NCBI RefSeq assembly: GCF_035943795.1
Contig: NZ_DASZBY010000073.1
Span: 67,276 to 131,275, forward strand
DNA: 64,000 nt
Reading direction: 5' to 3'
From: Aliidongia sp035943795
GTDB lineage: Bacteria; Pseudomonadota; Alphaproteobacteria; ATCC43930; CGMCC-115725
Shown here: positions 50,571-60,123 of the stretch, in pieces
How positions within the stretch are numbered: the stretch's first letter is position 1
Layout: every line of letters begins with the position of its first letter
Notes under the pieces: generated by a model
Database searches by the model: none
The model's input: only the letters and a program-made list of their open reading frames with translations
Told to the model about the DNA's origin: nothing
Program-made: the position numbers and the translations under genes

Positions 50571-51047
50571 ATGCGTCGCCTTCTGCCCGTATTGCTGGCG
50601 ATGGGCCTGCTGTTCGGCCCTTCGATCGGCTGGGCGCAGGTGGCGGTTACCGGCGCGGTCGACAAACCGCTGACCTTGTCGGCGGCCGATCTGTCCGCGG
50701 AACCGCTCGTCACGCTGCATATATCGTTCAACACCAGTCACGGCGCCGAGGCGGCGGAGTACGCTGGCGTGCCGCTCTGGACCGTGCTGCAGCAGGCTGG
50801 TCTGGTCGATAGCCAGGCCAAAGGCGGCCATCTGCGCCACGGCATTCTCGTCACCGGCGCCGATGGCTACGGCGTCCTGCTGTCGATCGGCGAGCTAGAC
50901 CCGGAATTCGCCAACGTCCAGGCGATCCTCGCGATCCGCAAGGACGGCCAGCCGCTGGCCGGTGACGAAGGCATCCGGCTGGTCGTTCCCGGCGACAAGA
51001 AAGGCGGCCGCAGCGTGCGCCACGTCGTGAAGATCGAGGTGCAATAG
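50571..51047 (+). CDS. small exported molybdopterin-oxidoreductase-fold protein
   Basis: 158 residues. A Sec signal peptide (LLPVLLAMGLLFGPSIGWA) precedes a compact sulfite-oxidase/molybdopterin-binding-like domain: VTGAVDKPLTLSAADL, EYAGVPLWTVLQQAGLVD, GADGYGVLLSIGELDPEF and LVVPGDKKGGRSVRHV. The mature domain has no cysteine, so the sulfite-oxidase-type molybdenum thiolate ligand is missing. It is shorter than true enzymes and more likely binds a ligand or pterin than catalyses. Linkage to the Mop gene supports a molybdenum connection. Confidence 0.82.
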   Translation: MRRLLPVLLAMGLLFGPSIGWAQVAVTGAVDKPLTLSAADLSAEPLVTLHISFNTSHGAEAAEYAGVPLWTVLQQAGLVDSQAKGGHLRHGILVTGADGYGVLLSIGELDPEFANVQAILAIRKDGQPLAGDEGIRLVVPGDKKGGRSVRHVVKIEVQ

Positions 51048-51066
51048 CCGGCGCTGGAAACGGAAT

Positions 51067-53049
51067 TCAGGGCGTGCCGGACGCCAGCGGACCGTGCTCT
51101 TCGAACGCAGGAGAAAAGGCCGGTGCCGCGACGTCTGCCCCCGCCAGGGTCAGGTGATAGTAGTCGATGTAGAGTGGCGCGCCGTCCGCAGACAGCCGGC
51201 AGGCGTTCGTATCGCACAGCCGATCCTGCGGGTGGACGCGGTTCACCGTCGGATGATCCCGGACAATCTGTTCGAACAAGTTCAGAACGAACTGCTGGCG
51301 CGTCTGGTAGTAGGGCCTGGGCCAGGTGAAATCCGCCCAATCCTGCCCGTGATAGGCCAGGCGCGCGAGCGACGAGGGGACGGCGACGCCGACGTCCGGC
51401 ACGGGATCTGCCAGGATGACCCGGCGCCCGGCTTTGACCAGCTGGGCGACGATGTCGGTGAACTGGGTGGCGAACAGCGCCTCCCGTTCCGTGCGCTCGT
51501 TCGGGTGCAGCACCGGCAGGCCGAGTTCCAGGGCACCTTCGACCCGCCCTCTGCCGTGGTCGTCCGACACAGACCCATAGATCGTGTTGATATATTCGGC
51601 GGCGATGATGACGGTCTTCAGGCGCGGATCGGCGACGATCGCGTTCAACGCCGCGCGCGTATACCTGTCGCAGCGCCCGCCCGGCGAGGGAAAGCCCAGC
51701 ACAGGCCGGCAGCCGGCCAGGGCGAACAGCCGGAAGGAGCGGCCCGACCGCTGGGCGATCTTGCCGATCCCCGGCGCCAGGGCGGCGGCCTGGCTGTCGC
51801 CCCAGAAGGCGACTTCCGGCTCGACGCCGGGCGCGCCGTAGATGCAGCCGCCGACCGGCCCGTCGCCGAAGGTCGCGAGCAGGCATTCCTGGCGGCGCGG
51901 GTCGGAATCGTCGGCAGCGGCGGCCAGTTGCACGACCTCCGCCGGCAGCCGGCCGGGCAACCCGTCCGAGTGGCCGAGCACCAGGCCCGTGAAACCCAGG
52001 GCGCCGAGCGGCACCAGCGCTCGGCTCAAGCGCCATCCCGGCCCACGGACGGCGTGCTGTCGCAACGGACGCTCGATATACCGCCAGGACAAGGTGGCGA
52101 CCACGCCGGCCAACAGCAGAATGGCCAGGCTGGCCGCGAGCGGCAGGTCGTAGACGTGCCAATAGCGGGCGAAGGCCAGCAACGGCCAGTGCCAGAGATA
52201 GAGCGAGTAGGAAATCAGGCCGATGAACACGATCGGGCGGGTGGACAGCAGCCGGCCGACCAACGTCGTACCCTGGTTGCCGGCATAGATGACCATCGCG
52301 GCGCCGAGGCAGGGCAGCAGGCCAACGACCGGCAGTGGCTCGTAGCCCGACACGGCGATGGCGATGACCAGCAGGCCCAGCAGCGCCGCGCCCTGCCGCA
52401 GGAGCGGTCCGCGCAGCGGCTTCGTCGCCGGCAGGGAGATCAGGACCCCGCAGAGGAATTCCCAAGCCCGGCAGGGCGTCAGGTAGAACCGCGTCATCGC
52501 CGTGTGGATCAACGCCGACAGCAGGAAGGTCGCGGCCAGAAGGGCCAGGATGACGGCGACGCTATGGCGCCGGGCATGGCGATGCAGCAGGTAGATCACC
52601 GCCGGCATGACGAAATAGAATTGCTCTTCCACCGCCAGCGACCAGGCATGCAGCAGGGGGTAGAACTGCGTCGACGGCGCGAAATAGTCTTGGGTCCAGC
52701 GCCAGAGTTCGAGGTTGGAACCGCCGACGACGGTCCAGGCCAGGTTGTTGCCGAACGCGATCAGGTCCTGGGGTGTGAAGATCGCGAGGCTCGCGGTCGT
52801 GGTCGCGGCCAATACCGGCAGGAGCGCCGGCACGAGGCGTCGAGCGCGACGACGATAGAACTCGCCGAAGGAAAAGCGGCCTGCCGCGCTTTCGCGCCAG
52901 AGCAGGCCACCGATGACGAAGCCTGAAATGACGAAGAAGATGTCGACGCCGGCGTAACCGCCGGCGAACCCTGGAATACCCGCATGAAACAGAAGGACGG
53001 AGAGAATTGCGATGGCCCGCAGTCCATCGACGTCGGCCCGATAGCTCAA
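51067..53049 (-). CDS. OafA/YrhL-type acyltransferase with SGNH domain
   Basis: 660-residue inner-membrane protein. The N-terminal acyltransferase-3 domain (about 360 residues, ten or more helices) opens YRADVDGLRAIAILSVLLFH with the catalytic histidine and has FYRRRARRLVPAL. The C-terminal part is an extracytoplasmic SGNH hydrolase-like domain with FWGDSQAAAL (block I) and YYHLTLAGA carrying the block V histidine. This design O-acetylates or otherwise acylates surface polysaccharide or lipopolysaccharide. No polysaccharide genes are adjacent, so the acceptor is unknown. Confidence 0.93.
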   Translation of the reverse strand: MSYRADVDGLRAIAILSVLLFHAGIPGFAGGYAGVDIFFVISGFVIGGLLWRESAAGRFSFGEFYRRRARRLVPALLPVLAATTTASLAIFTPQDLIAFGNNLAWTVVGGSNLELWRWTQDYFAPSTQFYPLLHAWSLAVEEQFYFVMPAVIYLLHRHARRHSVAVILALLAATFLLSALIHTAMTRFYLTPCRAWEFLCGVLISLPATKPLRGPLLRQGAALLGLLVIAIAVSGYEPLPVVGLLPCLGAAMVIYAGNQGTTLVGRLLSTRPIVFIGLISYSLYLWHWPLLAFARYWHVYDLPLAASLAILLLAGVVATLSWRYIERPLRQHAVRGPGWRLSRALVPLGALGFTGLVLGHSDGLPGRLPAEVVQLAAAADDSDPRRQECLLATFGDGPVGGCIYGAPGVEPEVAFWGDSQAAALAPGIGKIAQRSGRSFRLFALAGCRPVLGFPSPGGRCDRYTRAALNAIVADPRLKTVIIAAEYINTIYGSVSDDHGRGRVEGALELGLPVLHPNERTEREALFATQFTDIVAQLVKAGRRVILADPVPDVGVAVPSSLARLAYHGQDWADFTWPRPYYQTRQQFVLNLFEQIVRDHPTVNRVHPQDRLCDTNACRLSADGAPLYIDYYHLTLAGADVAAPAFSPAFEEHGPLASGTP

Positions 53050-53139
53050 TTCACCGTCCCAATTGCCCGAATGAGGGATGCCTCGACGCGCCTGTAGAGC
53101 GTCGGTCCGGAAGGTGCAGTCCCGATCGGCGATGGCACG

Positions 53140-54006
53140 TCACGAAGCCCGATCGGCGCTGAGCGCCTCCAGCCCCATCCGGTAGTCCGGATAGATGAGG
53201 TGCACGCCCAGTTCCTCCTTGATCAGCCGGTTCGAGACGCGCTTGTTGTCGGCATAGAAGCTGCGGGCCATCCGGCTCAAGCCCGCCTGGTCGAACGGCA
53301 CCGCCGGCGGAGGGGCGACGCCCAGCAGGTCGCAGGCGAAGGCGATGACCTCGTCCGGCGGTGCCGGGTTGTCGTCGCAGACGTTGTAGATCGCGCCGGG
53401 ACGCGGGCGGGCGATCGAGGCGGCCAGGACCTGGCCGATGTCCTCGACATGGACGCGGCTGAACACCTGGCCGGGCTTGACCACCCGTTGGGCCCGACCG
53501 GCACGGACAGTGTCGAGCGCGCTGCGCCCGGGGCCATAGATGCCGGCCAGCCGGAACAGATGGACGGGCACGCGCGGCAGCAGTGCCGACCAGGCCGCCT
53601 CGGCGTCGCGGCGGCGCTGCCCGCGTTCTCCGGTCGGGGCGAGGGGGCTCGCCTCGTCGACCCAGTCGCCGTCCCGATCGCCATAGACGCCGGTGGTCGA
53701 GAGATATCCGACCCAGTCGAGCCCGGGATGCCGCGCGATGGCCGGCGCCCATAGCGCCAATGTCGGGTCGCCCGTGGCGTCGGGCGGGACGGATGCCAGC
53801 AGATGGGTCGCGCCCGCGATCAGCCCGTCCGGATCGGCCGGCGGCCGATCGCCGTCGGCGGCGACGGCATCGATGCCGTCGGCGCGCAGGGCCGCGGCCT
53901 TGTCCGCCTCCCGGCAGGTGCCGGCGATCTGCCAGCCATCCGTCCGCAGACGGCGGGTGAGCGCCAGGGCGGTATAGCCGAGGCCAAAGCAGAACAGGCG
54001 CGGCAC
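53140..54006 (-). CDS. NAD(P)-binding epimerase-like protein (YeeZ-like)
   Basis: 288 residues, atypical extended SDR. The N-terminal LFCFGLGYTALALTRRL is a shortened Rossmann motif; YLSTTGVYGDRDGDWVDE and FRLAGIYGPGRSALDTV follow the YeeZ/SDR pattern in which the usual YxxxK is degenerate. Such proteins are often annotated as NAD-dependent epimerases without known substrate. It begins six bases after the first OppA-like gene and is probably cotranscribed with it. Confidence 0.87.
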   Translation of the reverse strand: MPRLFCFGLGYTALALTRRLRTDGWQIAGTCREADKAAALRADGIDAVAADGDRPPADPDGLIAGATHLLASVPPDATGDPTLALWAPAIARHPGLDWVGYLSTTGVYGDRDGDWVDEASPLAPTGERGQRRRDAEAAWSALLPRVPVHLFRLAGIYGPGRSALDTVRAGRAQRVVKPGQVFSRVHVEDIGQVLAASIARPRPGAIYNVCDDNPAPPDEVIAFACDLLGVAPPPAVPFDQAGLSRMARSFYADNKRVSNRLIKEELGVHLIYPDYRMGLEALSADRAS

Positions 54007-54012
54007 GGGCGC

Positions 54013-55617
54013 TCAGTCCTTGATCGAGAGGAAGCGGCTGGGCGCATCGCCCTCGTTGTTGCGCCAGCCCGTGACCCGCGGCTTCACCAGATAATTGTTG
54101 GCATAGGAAAACAGGGGAATGATCGGCACGTCGTCCATCAGGATGCGCTCGGCCTTTTCCGCCAGCGCGTTGCGCGTCGGCCAATCGAGGGCGACGCGGG
54201 CCTGGTGGATCAGCGCGTCATAGGCCGGGTTGGCGTAGGCAGACGAATTGAAGTCGCCGGCGTCGGTCTGGTTGATGCGCAGATACTGCACCGGATCGTC
54301 GAAGTCGATCTGGAAGCCGAGCGAGCCGATCTCGTAGTTCTGGCGCCGGAGATTGGTCAGCAGGACCTGGAATTCCTGGTTGTCGAGCGTGACTTCGACC
54401 CCGAGGTTGGTCTTCCACATGCTGGCGATTGCGGACATCAGGCTGCGGATTTCCTCGTTGGTCGTATAGCTGATCGTGAGTTTCAGCGGATTGTCCGGGC
54501 CATAGCCGGCCTCGGCCATCAGTTCCTTGGCGCGCTTGATGCGATCGGCGAGGGAGGCGCCGGTGAAGCGGAATTTCTGCGGCTCGTAGCCGTGGCTGCT
54601 GATCACCTCGGGCGTGAAGCTGTAGGACGGTTGCTGGCCGCGCACGATGATCTTGCCGGTTATGGTTTCGCGGTCGATGGTCATGGCCAGCGCCTCGCGC
54701 AGCCGGACGTCGGTGCCGAGCGGCGCGCGCTTCATGTTGACCGGCATGAAATAGGTCGCGCGCGCGGTGCCGGTGTGCAACTCGTTCGGATAGTCCTTGC
54801 GCAGGGACGCCAACTGTCGGGTCGGTGCGCGCGTGATGTCGAGATCGCCCGACAGGTAGCGCTTCAAGGCGGTGCCGTCTTCATCCGAGACGACGTGATC
54901 GACCTCGTCGAGCTTGATGGCGGCGGCGTCGTAATAGTCCGGGTTCTTTACCAGCACGATCTGATCGTGCGGCACCCAGGATTTCAGAAGGAACGGACCG
55001 TTGGTCACGACGATGCCCGGCCGCGTCCAGTCGGACGGGTGCGCCTCGATCGTGGCCCGATGGACCGGATAGACGAAGCGCTGGGTCATCAGTTCCGGCA
55101 GCACCAGGTTGGCGGTGGCCAGATGGATGGTGAAGGTGAAGGGATCCGGCGCCTCGACGCCGAGCTTGGCCAGATCCTTTTCCCTGCCGCCGTTGATGGC
55201 CTCGGCATTGACGATATCGCGCACCGCGTCGATGTCGCCGGCGGCGGTCTTGGGATCGACCAGGCGACGGAAGCCGTAGAGGAAGTCGGCCGATGTGACG
55301 GGATCGCCGTTCGACCATTTCACGCCATGGCGCAGGTGGAACACGTAGGTGAGGCCGTCGGGCGAGACGTCCCAGCGCTCCGCGACACCCGGCGCCGGAT
55401 GCTTGTTCGCGTCCCAGATGGTCAGGCCTTCATAGAGATCCTGCTCGACCTGGGCATCCTGGATGCCGGTGGACTTCTGCGGGTCTAGCGTTTCGACCTC
55501 GGCCTGGTTCCAGCGTCGCAGCACTTCCGGCCCTGCCGCGTCGGCGCCGACGCCGGCCGTCGCCGCCAGCATGGTTCCGGCGATCAAGAAACCCCAGCGC
55601 CCCAAGCTTGCCATCAT
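54013..55617 (-). CDS. OppA-type peptide-binding protein 1 of the array
   Basis: 534-residue family 5 solute-binding protein. The signal peptide covers about 35 residues, ending GVGADA. The array-wide opening LRRWNQAEVETLDPQKSTGI, the family signature FHLRHGVKWSNGDPVTSADF, YGFRRLVDPKTAAG, VTNGPFLLKSW, the AMTIDRETI segment and the end RFLSIKD are present. It binds oligopeptides in the periplasm for an Opp/Dpp-type importer, by family analogy. It is separated from the other five copies by a divergent TPR-like gene and a VOC gene. Two adjacent ATGs (55617 and 55614) compete; neither has a strong ribosome site. Confidence 0.9.
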   Translation of the reverse strand: MMASLGRWGFLIAGTMLAATAGVGADAAGPEVLRRWNQAEVETLDPQKSTGIQDAQVEQDLYEGLTIWDANKHPAPGVAERWDVSPDGLTYVFHLRHGVKWSNGDPVTSADFLYGFRRLVDPKTAAGDIDAVRDIVNAEAINGGREKDLAKLGVEAPDPFTFTIHLATANLVLPELMTQRFVYPVHRATIEAHPSDWTRPGIVVTNGPFLLKSWVPHDQIVLVKNPDYYDAAAIKLDEVDHVVSDEDGTALKRYLSGDLDITRAPTRQLASLRKDYPNELHTGTARATYFMPVNMKRAPLGTDVRLREALAMTIDRETITGKIIVRGQQPSYSFTPEVISSHGYEPQKFRFTGASLADRIKRAKELMAEAGYGPDNPLKLTISYTTNEEIRSLMSAIASMWKTNLGVEVTLDNQEFQVLLTNLRRQNYEIGSLGFQIDFDDPVQYLRINQTDAGDFNSSAYANPAYDALIHQARVALDWPTRNALAEKAERILMDDVPIIPLFSYANNYLVKPRVTGWRNNEGDAPSRFLSIKD

Positions 55618-55688
55618 TCCATGTCCGTTGTTTAACCCGAGAAGCATTCCGCCGGCCGTCCGGCCCGTCCGTCCATCGAAAGTCACCT

Positions 55689-56522
55689 ATGCCACGTTCG
55701 TCGCTCTTCCACCATTCATGGTCCTACCGACCGGCGATCAAAACCCTGGCCGCGGTGTCGCACCTGATCGTGGGCACGGCGGCCGTCCTGGTCCCGGCGA
55801 CCGCATTCGCCGATACCGACCTCAGGAACGATGCGGCCAGCTACGAGCGCTGCATGAACACCGCGCGCAAGGAGCCGGCCGACGGGTTCGAAATGGCCTC
55901 GGTCTGGAAGGAGCATGGCGGCGGGCTGCCGGCCGAACATTGCGCCGGTGTCGCGCTGATGGGCCTGAAGCAATATGCGCTGGCCGGCGACCAGCTCGAG
56001 ACCCTGGGCAAGGAGATGGTGCGCGAGGCGCCGTCGCTGCGCGCCCAGGTGTTGTCTCAGGCCGGCGAGGCTTGGCTGCAGGCCGGCGAGGCCGCCAAGG
56101 CGCGGGCCGATTTCACCGCGGCGATCGGGCTCGATTCCAGGGATGCTTCGCTGTTGATCGGTCGCGCCCGGGCCTATGCCGCGGTCAAGGATTACAAGAT
56201 GGCCAAGGAGGACCTGAACCATGCGCTGGCCGGCGGCGCTGCGCGTGGCGAGGTGCTGACCTATCGCGCCGCCGCCAACCGGCTGTCGGGCGATCTGGCG
56301 GCCGCGCGCAAGGACGCCGACGATGCGGTGGCTGCCGCACCGGACTCGGCGGACGGCTGGCTGGAGCGGGCGAACATCCGCCGGCTGCAGAAGGACGACA
56401 AGGGCGCCCGGGCCGATTGGATCAAGGTGCTGGAACTGGCGCCGGATTCGCCGGCCGGCGATGCCGCGCGCGACAATCTCGCGACGATGGACGTGCATGT
56501 CGAGCCCGCGCCGAAGCCGTGA
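55689..56522 (+). CDS. exported tetratricopeptide-repeat protein
   Basis: 277 residues. A signal peptide (HLIVGTAAVLVPATAFA) is followed by a two-cysteine region (SYERCMNTAR and LPAEHCAGVALM) and then about four TPR-like units from residue 120 on, for example AGEAWLQAGEAAKARADFTA, LIGRARAYAAVKDYKMAKED and WLERANIRRLQKDDKGARAD. It is likely a periplasmic scaffold. It interrupts the binding-protein array, being divergent from copy 1 and convergent with the VOC gene (3 bases between stops). Confidence 0.85.
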   Translation: MPRSSLFHHSWSYRPAIKTLAAVSHLIVGTAAVLVPATAFADTDLRNDAASYERCMNTARKEPADGFEMASVWKEHGGGLPAEHCAGVALMGLKQYALAGDQLETLGKEMVREAPSLRAQVLSQAGEAWLQAGEAAKARADFTAAIGLDSRDASLLIGRARAYAAVKDYKMAKEDLNHALAGGAARGEVLTYRAAANRLSGDLAAARKDADDAVAAAPDSADGWLERANIRRLQKDDKGARADWIKVLELAPDSPAGDAARDNLATMDVHVEPAPKP

Positions 56523-56525
56523 TGC

Positions 56526-56912
56526 CTATTCGGGGCGGCGACAGCACGCCTCGATGTTGTTGCCGTCCGGGTCGCGCACGAAGGCGCCGTAATAGTCCGC
56601 GTGATAGTGCGGACGCGGTCCCGGCGCGCCATTGTCCGTGCCGCCGGCCGCCAGCGCCGCCTGGTGAAACGCCGCGACCGTCGCCCGATCGGGCGACGCG
56701 AAGGCGACGTGGACCGACCGCGCCGGCTGCGGACCGGTCCCGATCCAGAAGAACGGCCGGCCGGGCGTGCCGAAGCCGGCATGGGCGTCGGCCCCGGTCT
56801 GCTCGGCCGTGATCTCGAACAGCAGCGTGATGCCGAGCGGGGCTAATGCCATCTGGTAGAACGCCTTGGCCCGCTCGAAGTCGCTGACCGCGAGGCCGAC
56901 ATGATCCAGCAT
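56526..56912 (-). CDS. VOC family (glyoxalase-like) protein
   Basis: 128 residues. Two paired beta-alpha-beta-beta-beta units are visible: MLDHVGLAVSDFERAKAFYQ with the first metal-ligand His, and SVHVAFASPDRATVAAFHQA leading to YYGAFVRDPDGNNIEACCRR. Small VOC proteins include glyoxalase I, dioxygenases and resistance proteins; no specific role can be given. GGAG precedes the ATG at 56912. It is 21 bases downstream of OppA-like copy 2 on the same strand, probably the last gene of that transcript. Confidence 0.88.
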   Translation of the reverse strand: MLDHVGLAVSDFERAKAFYQMALAPLGITLLFEITAEQTGADAHAGFGTPGRPFFWIGTGPQPARSVHVAFASPDRATVAAFHQAALAAGGTDNGAPGPRPHYHADYYGAFVRDPDGNNIEACCRRPE

Positions 56913-56933
56913 GCTTTGCTCCAATCGTCGTTT

Positions 56934-58511
56934 CTAATCCGTGACCGACAGATACCGGCTCTGGGCGTAGACCACGTTCGCGCGCCAGCCGACGACGCGC
57001 TTGTGCACCAGGGTATGCCAGAGGATATCGGTCGTCGGAATGATCGGCATGTCGGCCATCATCTGCCGCTCGGCCTGCTCGAACAGGCGGTTTCGCGTCT
57101 CGATCGTGGTCGCGACCCGCCCTTCGTCGTACAGCCGGTCGAACTCGGCGCTCTTGTAGCCCGGATAATTGTAGGACGCGTTCCGCGAGATGTAGTTGAT
57201 CAGGGCGTCTTCCGGCTCGTTATAGAGCCCGTATTCGCCCATGGCGCCGATCTCGTAGTCCTTCTGCTGAACCTTGCTCAGGTAGACCTGCCATTCCATG
57301 TTCTCCAGGGTTGCCTCGACGCCGATCGGCTTCCACATGGCGGCGATGGCGAGCAGCTGGGTCCGGGTCTGGTCGTTCGTCGCGTAGATGATCGAGACCT
57401 TGAGCGGGTGGTCCGGCCCGTAGCCGGCTTCCTTCATCAACTCCTTGGCCTTGGCCACGCGCTCGGACTGGCTAAGGCTCTTGAAGAACACCGGCTGGGA
57501 GACGTAGCCGGGCATCACCGGCGGGATCAGCGCGTAGCTGGGGATGTTGCCGTCCGGGATGATCTTCTGGGTGATGGTCTCGCGGTCGACGGCCATGCTC
57601 AGCGCCTGACGCAGCCGCAGATCCTGCGACAACGGGCCATGGACCATGTTGATTGTCAGGAAATTGTGTGAGTTGACCGGCGCCTCCAACAACTCTCCGG
57701 GATAGGCGACCTTCAGCCGCTTCAGCTCCTTGACCGGTGGCCGGTCGAACACGTCGAGTTCGCCCGCTTCCCAGCGGCGCAGCCCGCTCTGGATATCCGA
57801 GGTGTTGAGGTAGTCGACCTCGTCGAGCTTGACCTCGGCCGCGTCGTGATAGAGCGGGTTCTTGACCAGGACGATCGAGGATTGCGGGACCCAATCCTTG
57901 AGGATGAACGCGCCATTGCCGACGAAATGGCCGGGCTTCGTCCAGTCCTGGCCCCATTTCTCGATGGAGGCGCGATGGAGCGGCATCGCCGTATTGTCGG
58001 TCAGGCGCAGGGGCAGGATCACGCAGGGCGCCTGCAGCCGGATGCGCAGGGTCAGTGGATCGACCGCGTCGACACCGAGCTTGGTCACGTCTTTTTCCGT
58101 GCCGTCGATGATCGCCTCGGCATTGAGGATCGGCCGGAGCGAGAGCGGGTCCGACGCGCCGGTCCTGGGATCGACCCCGCGGCGCATGGCATAGACGAAA
58201 TCGTCGGCCGTCACCGGATCGCCGTTCGACCATTTCCCGTCCGGGCGCAGGTGGAAGGTATAGGTGAGGCTGTCGGCCGAGACGTCCCAGGACAGCGCTG
58301 CACCCGGCACCGGCTTCAGGTCCATGTCGAGTGCCGTCAGCCCCTCCATCAGCTCGTGCTGGATGTCGACGTCGTAGAGCGCGATGCCCTTCTGGGGATC
58401 CAGCGATTCGACCTCGCTGTCGAGGCCGCGCCGCAGCAGCTTCGCGGCATGAGCGTCGGCGGTCTGGAACAGCAGGAGCGCAACGGCGGCCGAGGCCAGC
58501 ACACGGATCAT
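56934..58511 (-). CDS. OppA-type peptide-binding protein 2 of the array
   Basis: 525 residues. The signal peptide ends near TADAHA and the mature part begins AKLLRRGLDSEVESLDPQKG. The signature FHLRPDGKWSNGDPVTADDF is followed by MRRGVDPRTGASDP, which diverges from the VDPKTAA of the other copies, and by an unusual CVILPLRLTDN with a cysteine. It ends YAQSRYLSVTD. By eye it is the most divergent copy in the pocket-forming middle, which suggests different ligand preference. It starts five bases after copy 3 ends. Confidence 0.92.
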   Translation of the reverse strand: MIRVLASAAVALLLFQTADAHAAKLLRRGLDSEVESLDPQKGIALYDVDIQHELMEGLTALDMDLKPVPGAALSWDVSADSLTYTFHLRPDGKWSNGDPVTADDFVYAMRRGVDPRTGASDPLSLRPILNAEAIIDGTEKDVTKLGVDAVDPLTLRIRLQAPCVILPLRLTDNTAMPLHRASIEKWGQDWTKPGHFVGNGAFILKDWVPQSSIVLVKNPLYHDAAEVKLDEVDYLNTSDIQSGLRRWEAGELDVFDRPPVKELKRLKVAYPGELLEAPVNSHNFLTINMVHGPLSQDLRLRQALSMAVDRETITQKIIPDGNIPSYALIPPVMPGYVSQPVFFKSLSQSERVAKAKELMKEAGYGPDHPLKVSIIYATNDQTRTQLLAIAAMWKPIGVEATLENMEWQVYLSKVQQKDYEIGAMGEYGLYNEPEDALINYISRNASYNYPGYKSAEFDRLYDEGRVATTIETRNRLFEQAERQMMADMPIIPTTDILWHTLVHKRVVGWRANVVYAQSRYLSVTD

Positions 58512-58516
58512 GAAGG

Positions 58517-60088
58517 TCAGTCCTCGAGCGAAAGGTATCGGCTCTGAATGAAGGGGTTGGTGTTGTGCCAGCCGTGGACCTTGGACGACACCAGCATGTT
58601 GACGGTCTGGTAGTAGAGCGGGATCTCGGCATAGTCGGCCAGGATGATCTGCTCCGCCTGGCGGATCAGGTCGGCGCGGGTCTTGATGTCGGTCGCGATC
58701 GAGGCCGCCGCGGCCAGCTTGTCGTAGGCCGGATTGGAATAGCCGATCGTGTTCTGATCGGTCGATGTGCTGACGTAGGGCTCGATGAACTGCATCGGGT
58801 CGTCATAGGACACGGTGCCGCCCAGCGGCCCCATCGCATAGTTCTTCTGGCGCAGCGTCGCCTCGTAGATCTGCCATTCCTGGTTCTGCAGGCTGACCTC
58901 GACGCCGAGCGGCTTCCACATGGAGGCGATGGCCAGCAGCATGGTACGGGATTCGTCGTTGGTCGTGTAGGTGATCTCGAACTTGAACGGATGGTCGGGC
59001 CCGTAGCCTTCCTCGGTCATCAGCTGCCTGGCGCGCGCCAGCCGCGGCGCCATCGGCTGGTCCTTCCAGTCATATTGCGGCGGCGTGTAGTCGCCGATCG
59101 CCGGGGGCACCACCGAATAGCCGGCCTTCTGGCCCTGCGGCATGATCTTGGTCACGAGCAGCTCGCGATCGACCGCCAGCGACAGCGCCTGGCGCAGCTT
59201 CGGATGGTCGACGAAGGGGCCTTTCTTCATATCAAACAGCAGGGCGAACTGGCCGAAGACGTCGCCGGTGCGAAGGACGGCACCCAGGTTCTCGCGGGCC
59301 CATTTGATCTGGGTACGCGGCACGAGGGCGACGTCGAGCTCGCCCGCGCGGAAACGCTTGAACCCGGTCTCCAGATTGTCCGACATGACCCAGCGCACGC
59401 GGTCGAGCGCCACGTGGGCGGCGTCGTAGAAATCGGGATTCTTCTTGACCACGATCTCGGAATTGGGCGTCCAGCTTTCGAGCGTGAAGGGGCCGTTGGT
59501 GACGATCTTGCCCGGCCGGGTCCATTCGGCATTGCCCTCGATCGCCTTGCGATTGAGCGGAAACATCTGCTGGTCGGTCAGCAGCATCGGCAGCATCAGC
59601 TGCGGCTGCTTCAGCGTGATGACGATCGTGTAGGGATCGGGTGCCGCGATGCCGAGCTTGGTGAAGTCCTTCTCCTTGCCGGCGATGATCTCCTCGGCAT
59701 TCACCAGGTCGCGGACCTGCTCGAACGAGGATGCGGCGGTCTTGGGATCGACCAGGCGGCGGAAGCTGTAGAGGAAATCGGCCGCGGTCACCGGATCGCC
59801 GTTCGACCATTTCGCGTCATGGCGCAGATGGAAGGTCCAGATTTTCTTGTCGTCGCTCGCCTCCCAGCGCTCGGCGACGCCGGGCGCCACCTTCATGTCC
59901 GGGTCGAGCGTCAGCAGACCTACGAACAGGTCGCGCTCGATGTTGACCTCGTAGATGCCGGTGGTCTTCTGCGGATCAAGCGATTCCGGCTCGGCCCCAT
60001 TGGCGCGGCGCAACACATGTTCCGCCTGGGCTGCCGAGGTTGCGAGCAGGCCGACGATGGCGGCGATGAGGGCAGGGCGCAGGCGCAT
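58517..60088 (-). CDS. OppA-type peptide-binding protein 3 of the array
   Basis: 523 residues from the ATG at 60088, with signal peptide MRLRPALIAAIVGLLATSAA and mature start EHVLRRANGAEPESLDPQKT. Signature segments FHLRHDAKWSNGDPVTAADF and YSFRRLVDPKTAASS are near-identical to copies 1 and 4; the pocket region (MLPMLLTDQQMF, VPRTQIKWARENLGAVLRT) is distinct. A GTG at 60127 overlaps the copy 4 stop (GTGA) and would add 13 residues, indicating translational coupling even if the ATG is the main start. Confidence 0.92.
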   Translation of the reverse strand: MRLRPALIAAIVGLLATSAAQAEHVLRRANGAEPESLDPQKTTGIYEVNIERDLFVGLLTLDPDMKVAPGVAERWEASDDKKIWTFHLRHDAKWSNGDPVTAADFLYSFRRLVDPKTAASSFEQVRDLVNAEEIIAGKEKDFTKLGIAAPDPYTIVITLKQPQLMLPMLLTDQQMFPLNRKAIEGNAEWTRPGKIVTNGPFTLESWTPNSEIVVKKNPDFYDAAHVALDRVRWVMSDNLETGFKRFRAGELDVALVPRTQIKWARENLGAVLRTGDVFGQFALLFDMKKGPFVDHPKLRQALSLAVDRELLVTKIMPQGQKAGYSVVPPAIGDYTPPQYDWKDQPMAPRLARARQLMTEEGYGPDHPFKFEITYTTNDESRTMLLAIASMWKPLGVEVSLQNQEWQIYEATLRQKNYAMGPLGGTVSYDDPMQFIEPYVSTSTDQNTIGYSNPAYDKLAAAASIATDIKTRADLIRQAEQIILADYAEIPLYYQTVNMLVSSKVHGWHNTNPFIQSRYLSLED

Positions 60089-60123
60089 GGAACGGATCTC
60101 TACTTTTCTGCCGATGGGCGCGG

